In this document: piece after piece, positions 35,001 to 42,493 of the stretch | Layout of the letters: each line of letters opens with the position of its first letter | How positions within the stretch are numbered: position 1 is the stretch's first letter | Assembly (NCBI GenBank): GCA_964543795.1 | Contig: CAZIZN010000012.1 | Coordinates: 1 to 64,000 of the forward strand | From: JACKIC01 sp964543795 | Lineage (GTDB): Bacteria; Planctomycetota; UBA1135; UBA2386 | Direction of reading: 5' to 3' | DNA: 64,000 bases | Made by a program: the position numbers and the translations under genes | The notes under the pieces: model-generated | Seen by the model: only the letters and a program-made list of their open reading frames with translations | Database searches by the model: none | Told to the model about the DNA's origin: nothing

Positions 35001-36812
35001 CTACCTGCCACTGCCCATCGGCACCATCGGCGTCGCCTTCAGCGAACGCGCGGGTTTCGCCGCGTCGCGCTTCGCCTGGTCGGCGGCGGCCTTCTCGAGC
35101 ACCGCGCCATCGACCGTCACACCGGCCTTGGCCAGCGCCGCGTCGAGCAGCACCTCACCCGACTGATAGCCGACGACCTGCGCGACGATCTTGCCGGTGC
35201 GATCGATCACGAACTGATGCGGGATGCCGCCGACGCCGTAGAGCGCACGCGACGCCCGCTCGGGCTTCTTGCCGGCCGCATCGTGCGCGAACAGCACGTC
35301 GGGGTACTTGCTGCCGTGCGTCGCCACCCAGTCCGTGAACTCGTCGCGCTCGTCGCTCGTGCACGACGCGATCACCACGACGTCCTGGCCGGCGTAGTGC
35401 GCGGCCAGTTCCTGCACGTGCGGCAACGCCGCCTTGCACGGCCCGCACCACGTCGCCCAGAAGTCGAGCACCACCACTTTGCCGCGGTAGCTCGAGAGCC
35501 TGACGTCGTTGCCGGCGAGGTCCTGCATGACGAAGTCGGGTGCCGCGGCGCCGATCGCGATCGGCTCGACCGGCGCTTCGGGAGCCCGCGGCTTGGGCGC
35601 CACGAAGAACTCGGGGCCCCACGCCTTGGCGGGCTGGTGCCGGTCCTCGAGCGCGACGCCGGCGTGCGTCAGCAGGTTGCCGAGGGCCTCCTTGCTCTGC
35701 ATGAGCCCGAAGCCGCCGAGCAGGCGCCCCTGGGCGTCCGCCGCGATCAGCGTCGGCATGCCCGGACGCATGTTGCCGCGCCAGAACTTGGCGAGCACGG
35801 TCTTGGCGTCGAAGGCCATGCGTTCCTCGGTCGACGGCGCGGCGCCGGCGTGGATGAGTTTGCCGGCGGGATCGATGGCGATGCGGAAGCCGCTGTCGGC
35901 GCCGTGCTTCTCGCACCACTTGACGAACTCCTCCGGCGCGGTGTTGACGAACGCGGCGACCACCTGCACGCCGTAGGGCGCGTACTCCTCGGCCAGCGCC
36001 TGCAGTTCGCGGCGCGGCATGATCTCGGCCCACGCGAACGCGATCACCACCGGCTTGCCGCGCAACGACGACAGCTGGAACTCCTTGCCGTCGTCGCCGA
36101 GCAGGGTCACGTCGGGCAACACCTCGCCGGCGTTGACCGAGCCGAACGCCGGCCAGAACGGCGGTCTCCTGGCCGCAGCGGCCGCCTGCGCCGCCTGCTC
36201 CTTGGCCGAAGCCGCGAGTTGTTCCTCACCCTTCTTGGCGAACGCGGCGTCGACCGCGACACCGGCGCGCGCCAACGCTGCAGCCAGACGCTGATCGCCG
36301 TCCTCGAAGCCGACGATGGTCGCCGTGATCTTGCCGTCGCGGCCGATCACGAACTTCGTCGGCAGGCCGCTGACGCGGTAGTGCCTGGTCGAGGCGCGTT
36401 CGTCGAAGGTGTCCGAATCGCGGTCGTTGGGATCGCAGGTGAACACGACATCGGGATACTTCGCCGCGTTGTCGCGCACCCAGGCCGAGAACTTCTCGCG
36501 GCTGTCGCTGGTGCAGACCGCGAGCGTGACCACGCCGTCCTGCCGATGTGCGGCCGAGACTTCCTGGACGTGCGGCAACGACGCCAGACACGGCCCGCAC
36601 CAGGTGGCCCAGAAGTCGAGCACGATCACCTTGCCGCGGTGATCGGCGAGGCGGACTTCCTTGCCGTCGACGTCGATGCTGACGAAGTCCGGGGCCGTGG
36701 CGCCGGCCGGCAACGGGCCGTCCTTGCCCTGGCAGGGCAACGCGCTGGTGAGGAACGAGACGGAGACGGCGGCTGTCAGCAGCGACAGGGCTCGGCAGGT
36801 GGATCGGATCAT
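35001..36812 (-). CDS. Exported triple-thioredoxin-fold (TlpA-like) protein
   Basis: 603 residues with a signal peptide (RALSLLTAAVSVSFLTSALP); the start at MIRSTC is preferred to a longer frame. Three TlpA/AhpC-type modules follow one another. The first has VIVLDFWATWCGPCLASLPH with a WCGPC pair. The second has PVVIAFAWAEIMPRRELQAL, where the CxxC is lost. The third has VVVLDFWATWCGPCKAALPH. Cis-prolines are visible (SGLPTKFVIG; GGIPHQFVID). It probably reduces or rearranges disulfides of exported proteins or apocytochromes, with the middle module structural. It is first of a minus-strand group with a sigma factor and kinase. Confidence 0.88.
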   Translation of the reverse strand: MIRSTCRALSLLTAAVSVSFLTSALPCQGKDGPLPAGATAPDFVSIDVDGKEVRLADHRGKVIVLDFWATWCGPCLASLPHVQEVSAAHRQDGVVTLAVCTSDSREKFSAWVRDNAAKYPDVVFTCDPNDRDSDTFDERASTRHYRVSGLPTKFVIGRDGKITATIVGFEDGDQRLAAALARAGVAVDAAFAKKGEEQLAASAKEQAAQAAAAARRPPFWPAFGSVNAGEVLPDVTLLGDDGKEFQLSSLRGKPVVIAFAWAEIMPRRELQALAEEYAPYGVQVVAAFVNTAPEEFVKWCEKHGADSGFRIAIDPAGKLIHAGAAPSTEERMAFDAKTVLAKFWRGNMRPGMPTLIAADAQGRLLGGFGLMQSKEALGNLLTHAGVALEDRHQPAKAWGPEFFVAPKPRAPEAPVEPIAIGAAAPDFVMQDLAGNDVRLSSYRGKVVVLDFWATWCGPCKAALPHVQELAAHYAGQDVVVIASCTSDERDEFTDWVATHGSKYPDVLFAHDAAGKKPERASRALYGVGGIPHQFVIDRTGKIVAQVVGYQSGEVLLDAALAKAGVTVDGAVLEKAAADQAKRDAAKPARSLKATPMVPMGSGR

Positions 36813-37058
36813 GGTCGGAATCGGGGTCTGCGCCCGGCGCGGAGTGGCGAAGGGCACCCGGCCCGTCGCACCGCCGCGGCGGCAGACGAGATTGACCGCG
36901 GCGCGCGATGTTCTCGCCGGATTCTGCGCGAAAACCGGCCCGCCGTCGCGCGCGGAGGACCGCGGGATGCGCAGGTGGATCAGCCGTTCGGCGGCGAGCG
37001 CCGACGGCGAGCGCCAGGCGACGACCGCGCACGCCTGGTGCCCGAACGCGTCACGCCG

Positions 37059-38186
37059 TCACCGCCGGTCCGAGTGCCACCGCTGCCAGGGGGGCTCGTG
37101 CCGCGCGGGCGTCGACCAGAACTCGCTGCAGCTGCGCACGATCTTCGCCACCATGCCGATCGCCAGGATGACGAGCCAGAGGGGCCAGAGACGCCTCGGC
37201 TCGCGCGGCGTGCGGACCCGCCGAGGCCGCTTCGCCTCGGCGAGCCGCTCGGCGTGCGCCGGGAACCTGCCGACGAACATCGACGCCAGCAACGGCGCCG
37301 CTCCGCGCAACTTCACCAACCGCGCTGCGGCGCGAGCGATGTCCGGGTCATCGGCCTCCAGGTCCGTCGCGAGGACACGGGCGAACAAAAGGCGCTCTTC
37401 GGCCGGCAGCCGCAGGATCTCCTTGCCGACCTGGATCCGCTCGTCGAGATCGCCGAAGTCGCCCACCCCACCGTCGGCGCGCGCGCGGAACGCGAGATCG
37501 GCCATCCGCTCGGCAGCCCTCGGCTCGTACACCGCGACTTCCGGCGCCAACTGCAGCCAGACCTGGACCTGCTGCGGATCGGGCGACCGGGCGGCGTCCT
37601 CGAGCGTGGCCAGCAGCGGCCTCAGCGCGGCCAGGTCGCTCGCCCGCACATGGGCCCGCACGAGGCACGCCGGCAACGCCGCCGCACCGCGCTCGACCGC
37701 GAGCATCGCATCCGTCGGCCGCAGCAGCGTCCGTACCGTCGCGCGCTGGTCCGCCAGTTCTTCGAGCAGCAGGCGCAGCGTGGCTCCCCCGTGCCCGTCC
37801 CCGCGCCGCCAGGCTCCGACCAGCACCTGCAAGACGCGCCGTCGTGCGCGTTCCTCGGGACCGGCGCGAGCCAACGCCCGCCGCAGGCGCCGCGCGAAGG
37901 ACGGCCGGCTCGCCCGACGGCGAGGCCCCGGCGACGGGCTGCGGCGCTCGACCGCGGACCGCGGGGTCGGCGCCGGCGCCGAAGCCTGCCGCCGCGGCGC
38001 GGGATCCGCGCCGCGCTGCCGCGGCGCACCCGAGGCGCGCAGTTGCTCGTAGGCGTCGCGGATGCGGCGGAAGCCCTCCGGATCGACGTCGGGCCGGTGC
38101 TGCTTGAGCAGGCGCGCGTAGGCCTGCCGGATCTCCTGGAGCGAGCTGCCGGGTTGCAGTCCGAGGACCTGCCAGGGCGAGGTCAC
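37059..38186 (-). CDS. J-domain co-chaperone with membrane anchor, HscC partner
   Basis: 375 residues from a GTG overlapping the Hsp70 stop by GTGA. The J-domain is at residues 1-50: SPWQVLGLQPGSSLQEIRQA then LLKQHRPDVDPEGFRRIRDA, in which the usual HPD is HRPD (residues 30-33). A long Pro/Arg-rich linker and a helical region follow, and near the C-terminus there is one hydrophobic segment (LWPLWLVILAIGMVAKIV). In E. coli, HscC works with the J-proteins DjlB/DjlC, so this pair looks like the same system. The inserted Arg between H and P is unusual and could tune contact with the Hsp70. Confidence 0.85.
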   Translation of the reverse strand: MTSPWQVLGLQPGSSLQEIRQAYARLLKQHRPDVDPEGFRRIRDAYEQLRASGAPRQRGADPAPRRQASAPAPTPRSAVERRSPSPGPRRRASRPSFARRLRRALARAGPEERARRRVLQVLVGAWRRGDGHGGATLRLLLEELADQRATVRTLLRPTDAMLAVERGAAALPACLVRAHVRASDLAALRPLLATLEDAARSPDPQQVQVWLQLAPEVAVYEPRAAERMADLAFRARADGGVGDFGDLDERIQVGKEILRLPAEERLLFARVLATDLEADDPDIARAAARLVKLRGAAPLLASMFVGRFPAHAERLAEAKRPRRVRTPREPRRLWPLWLVILAIGMVAKIVRSCSEFWSTPARHEPPWQRWHSDRR

Positions 38187-39900
38187 GCTCCCGGCTCCGC
38201 ATCGTCTGCGGGGGGCTGCCAGCTGCCTTCCTCCAACGGGAACCGCGCGAGGAAGGCGTCGAGCATGCGGCCCATCTCTTCCCATTCCGCTTCCTCGCCG
38301 GACTCGAGCACCGCCTCGAAGGCGTCGAGCAGTTGGCCCAGCGATTCGCGGTCGGCACCGACGAGCTGCGCATAGACACGGTGCGCGCGCTCGAGCCGCG
38401 CGCGGTTGTGCAGCCGTTGCCGCGGCGCGATCTTCAGCGGTGCGAGGCGAGCACGGATGTCCTCGACCTGCTGCGCCGACAGCGCCCCCGGACGTTCCTC
38501 GATCGTCGCGTGGAAGGTGGCCCCGCTGTGCATCACGCACACGTCGACCTCGAGCAGCCCGCTCATGTCGTATGTGAAGCGCACCTCGATGCTGCCGACC
38601 TCGGGGTGGGGCCGGCGCAGGCCGTGCACTTTGAGGATGCCGAGCCGCTGGTTGTCCTTGGTCAGCCGCGCTTCGCCCTGGTAGATCTCGAGCGTGATCT
38701 CGTCCTGCGAGGACGAGAACGTCTGGAAGACCTTGGCGCGGCTGACCGGCACCGTCGTGCCGCGCTCGATGATCGGCTCGAAGTAGCCGCTGACGATCCT
38801 GCCGGGCTGGAACTGCTTCGACGTATCGATGCCCAGCGTGTGGGAGGCGACATCGGTCAGCACGAGGTCCTGGACCGCGGCGTGTCCGGCACAGAGCGCC
38901 GCCTGCACGGAAGCACCGAGCGCCACCACGCGGTCGGGATCGATGGTGCTGGCCCCGGTGCAGCCGAGTTCCTCGCGCACGAAGGCCTGGATCGTGTGCA
39001 TGCGGCTCGCGCCGCCGACCATCAGCACGGAGTCGATTTCGCCGGGCTGCAGTCCGGCGTCGCGCAGGCATCGCCGCACGATCGGCCGCAGGCGGCTCGT
39101 CAGTTCGGACGTGGCCTGCGCGAAGTCCTGCTGCGAGACCAGCAGTTCGTGGCCCTCCATCACGAAGCCGACGCGCTCCTGCACGCTGAGGCGGCGCTTC
39201 AGCGTCTCGACCCGCGCGCGGATCCTGCCGATGGCCGCGTGGCTGCGGTCGAGGCCGCAGCGGCGCAGCAGCAGGTCGAGCAGCGCGTCGGTGTAGTCCT
39301 CGCCGCCGAGATGGCTCGCACCGGCCGACGCCCTCACTTCGATCACGCCGCTGAACAGCTCCAACGCGGTCACGTCGAACGTGCCGCCGCCGAGGTCGAG
39401 GACGAGCAATCGGGTCTCGCTCGTCGGGTCGCGGAACCCGTAGGCCAGCGCCGCCGCAGTGGGTTCGTTGACGATGCGCGCCACGGCCAGCCCGGCGAGG
39501 TGCGCCGCCTCCACGGTCGCCTGCCGCTGGTCCTCGCGGAAGTAGGCCGGCACGGTGATCACCGCATCGCGCACGCCCGCGCCGAGGTGCAGTTGTGCCA
39601 CGCGCCGCATCTCGCCGAGCACGAGGGCGGAGCACTCGACCGGCGTCCACTTCCGGCCGCCGAAGCCGTACCTGACCTGCGACCCCATGTCCCGCTTGAA
39701 GAACGCCCGACCTGCGCCGGGCGCCGTGACGAGGCGGTCCCAGGCCGGCCGGCCGACCAACAGGCCCCCGTCCTCGGCGATGGCGACCGCCGAGGGCGTC
39801 AGGTGCTCGCCCAACTCGTTCGGCAGCGTCCCGGGCCTGCATCGCGCAGCACCGCGACCAGCGAATTCGTGGTGCCGAGGTCGATGCCGAGGATCGTCAT
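38183..39900 (-). CDS. HscC-type Hsp70 chaperone, apparent frameshift
   Basis: An Hsp70 close to HscC. MTILGIDLGTTNSLVAVLRD at 39900 starts in one frame, and LPNELGEHLTPSAVAIAEDG continues in another. One base is missing near 39829-39836, inside CCCGGG. After that everything is intact: FFKRDMGSQVRYGFGG, VPAYFREDQRQATVEAAHLA, NEPTAAALAYGF, LVLDLGGGTFDVTALELFSG, VLMVGGASRMHTIQAFV and a short substrate-binding half (SIEVRFTYDMSGLLEVDV). HscC-type proteins are shorter than DnaK, as here (about 570 residues). A sequencing error is as likely as a real lesion. The gene is divergent from a sigma-fusion gene. Confidence 0.82.
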
Positions 39901-40124
39901 GGAGCGTCGTCCCGGCCGGCATCCCCGGCAGGGCGGCGCATGATACCGGGCGCGCCGACGACGCCGAGCCCTGACCGCGGAAGCGGCGGCGTGGACCGTG
40001 GTCGCCAGCGTGATGCTCGGGCTCGAAGAGTCCGTCACCGGGCGGTGAGGCGGAGCCCGGCTGGCGGGATCCGGTGTTTCGATGCAACGATCACGACCCG
40101 CGCGGGCAGTTCCCTGCACCAGCC

Positions 40125-42341
40125 ATGGATACCGAATCTCCCCAACTGCTGCTCGATCACGGCCGCTTCCTGCGCGGCCTCGCCCGGGCCCTGCTACACG
40201 ACCGGGACGCCGCCGACGATGTCGTCCAGGGCACCTACACCGCCGCGCTGACCCGCGGCCCCGGGCCAGGGTGGTCGCTGCCGCAGTGGCTCGCCGGCGT
40301 CGCGCGCAACCTGGCGCGGCGATCGCTGCGTGAGCGCACCCGCCGCAACGCGCGCGAATCGGCCGCCGCGCGGCGCGAGCACGCGCGCCCCACCGACGAA
40401 GTGGTCGAGTTCGAAGAACTGCGCACGCGCGTCGTCGACGCGGTGATGGCGCTCGACGAGCCGTACCGTTCCGTGGTCTTGCTGCGCTACTACGACGGCC
40501 TCGAGCCGCGGCAGATCGCGACGCATACGAACACACCCCCCGCAACCGTGCGTTCGCAACTGCACCGGGCTCTCGCGCAACTGCGCGGGCGACTCGACCG
40601 GCTCGATCGAGACCGGCCCGCCGAGCGGCGCCAGTGGCGATTGCTGCTGCCGATGTGCATCGGCATCAGCCCCACCTCCGCGACGCGGGCACTGCCACGG
40701 CTCCTGGCGGCCGCGGTCCTGCTCGTCGCCGTGGTGACCGTGGGCTGGGCCACGAGCCAGGGGGGCGTCGCCCCCACCGCGGTCGATGCCACCACCCACG
40801 AGGTCGCGGCCGCCAGCCAGCCCGCGATCGCCGAGATCGCGCCGATCGAACGCATCCCCGCGGCACTCCCGGAGGGCACCCAGGCGCCGACGACTGCGGC
40901 ACTGCAGGTGCGCTTCGTCGACGAGACGGGAGAAGAAGTGACGGGCGCGGCGCTGCAGCAGGCGTTCGCCTCGAGCCATACGACGCCCGCCGCGGTGGCG
41001 ATCGACGACACGGCGCTGCAACACCAGGGCATCGACGGCATCCTCGCCACCCTCGCCGCCGATCCGACCACCTGGACCCACGCCTGCGCGCTCCACCTGG
41101 ATCATGGGCCGCCCACCGTGACCGGTCTGCCGACTGCGGGTCGTCACCGCTTGCTCGTCGCGCGTCCCGGCGCGCCGGCATTCTTGTCGCCGGCGCTGGA
41201 TCTGCCGTTGCGACAGGCCAGGACGCTCGAGGTGCGGCTGCCACCCGAGGGCGCACGACGCACGGTGCGACTCGTCGCTGCCGACACCGGCGCGCCGCTG
41301 ACCGGGGCCACCGTGCGGATCTACACCGAGTTCGGTGACGATCGCGCGTTCGTACCGGGCACCGTGCTCACGACCGACGCCCGCGGCGAGTGCCGGGTCT
41401 GCGCGGACGACCTCGACAACGCCCTGCTGATCCGTCCCGCGGCGTTCTGGCTCGAGACGACCACCCACGCGGGCCGCTTCAGCCCGCCGAAGGAAGGATC
41501 GGTCGTCGAAGTGCGCATCGAGCCGAAGGGGCGCATCACCGGCCGCGCGTTCGCTCTCGACGGCAAGCCGGCGGCGCAACAGGTCGTCGCGGTCAGGGCC
41601 GACAAGGGGCCTCTGCTTCGCGTGAAGTGCGACGACGGAGGCAACTTCTCGGTCGACGCGCCTCTTGGTCGGCACCTCCTGCTGCTGGGTGCGACCGCCA
41701 GCGACGTCGTCATGGCCTCAGCCACCGTGCCCGCGAGCAAGACCATGGAGGTCGAGCTCGGCTCGGCCGTCGCGCGCCCACGGGTCGAAGGGCGCCTCAC
41801 CGCAGGGGGCGCACCGCTCGCCGGCGTGACCGTCGGCATCCGCGGACCCGGCGAAGCGCACTGCTTCTGCACCACCGATCGCGACGGCCGCTACGTGCTG
41901 CGGCCAGCCGGGGCCGGGTTCCTCGTGGTGATGCTCGGCGACCCCGCGGTCAGCGACGACTTCGGTCTGAGCAGCGACGCCTCGCTCGAGTTCGCGATCG
42001 ACGCGCCGAACGTATTCGACTTCGATCTGCCGAGCGGCACGCTGCGCGTGAAGGTGCAAGGCGAAGTCGACGGCGAACCGATCGCCGGCGTGCCCGTCGG
42101 CGCGATCCCCGCCGCCGAAGTCGCGATCGCCGAAGTCCGAGCCGGCTTCCGCTTCCGCCCCGGCTGGGTCGAACGCACCGGCACGGACGGCACGGTGCTG
42201 CTGCGCTGCCTGCCCGAGGGCGTCGCCCACAAACTGCGCATCGGCGGTCGCGGCACGCCGACGCAGACGATCGACGTGCCCGCGCCGTCCACCGACGCCG
42301 ACCCGAAGCCGCTGATCGTCCGTATGCCGCGCAGCAAGTAG
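40125..42341 (+). CDS. ECF sigma factor fused to a membrane helix and surface domain
   Basis: 738 residues in one frame. Residues 8-75 are sigma region 2 (LLHDRDAADDVVQGTYTAAL; LPQWLAGVARNLARRSLRER). Residues 105-160 are region 4 (VMALDEPYRSVVLLRYYDGL; PRQIATHTNTPPATVRSQLH). A transmembrane helix follows at about 191-209 (RLLAAAVLLVAVVTVGWAT). The remaining 520 residues are outside the membrane: a linker rich in Ala, Pro and Thr, then carboxypeptidase-regulatory-like beta units (RTVRLVAADTGAPLTGATVR, VEGRLTAGGAPLAGVTVGIR, TTDRDGRYVLRPAGAG). Start ATG at 40125; an upstream extension adds nothing recognisable. The fusion would tether the sigma factor to the envelope, perhaps until released by proteolysis. 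Confidence 0.88.
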   Translation: MDTESPQLLLDHGRFLRGLARALLHDRDAADDVVQGTYTAALTRGPGPGWSLPQWLAGVARNLARRSLRERTRRNARESAAARREHARPTDEVVEFEELRTRVVDAVMALDEPYRSVVLLRYYDGLEPRQIATHTNTPPATVRSQLHRALAQLRGRLDRLDRDRPAERRQWRLLLPMCIGISPTSATRALPRLLAAAVLLVAVVTVGWATSQGGVAPTAVDATTHEVAAASQPAIAEIAPIERIPAALPEGTQAPTTAALQVRFVDETGEEVTGAALQQAFASSHTTPAAVAIDDTALQHQGIDGILATLAADPTTWTHACALHLDHGPPTVTGLPTAGRHRLLVARPGAPAFLSPALDLPLRQARTLEVRLPPEGARRTVRLVAADTGAPLTGATVRIYTEFGDDRAFVPGTVLTTDARGECRVCADDLDNALLIRPAAFWLETTTHAGRFSPPKEGSVVEVRIEPKGRITGRAFALDGKPAAQQVVAVRADKGPLLRVKCDDGGNFSVDAPLGRHLLLLGATASDVVMASATVPASKTMEVELGSAVARPRVEGRLTAGGAPLAGVTVGIRGPGEAHCFCTTDRDGRYVLRPAGAGFLVVMLGDPAVSDDFGLSSDASLEFAIDAPNVFDFDLPSGTLRVKVQGEVDGEPIAGVPVGAIPAAEVAIAEVRAGFRFRPGWVERTGTDGTVLLRCLPEGVAHKLRIGGRGTPTQTIDVPAPSTDADPKPLIVRMPRSK

Positions 42342-42493
42342 GCGACTCGACCTGACGCGCGGGGGATCGCACGACCCGACGACGCGCGTGAAGTCGATCG
42401 GCCACAGGAAGCAGAGCGCCAGCATCTCGAGGGTCGGCCCCGCGTCGGCAGCAGGCACTCGGTCGCATGCCTCGGCCACCGAGGCCGGCGCCC

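Noticed and set aside
39825..39845. Programmed ribosomal frameshift in the Hsp70 gene
   Set aside because: No slippery heptamer or downstream structure typical of programmed shifting; an error or mutation is simpler.
42342..42493. Minus-strand phrase MLALCFLWPIDFTRVV, which looks coding
   Set aside because: Too short, without a start or neighbouring frame support, and no family comes to mind.
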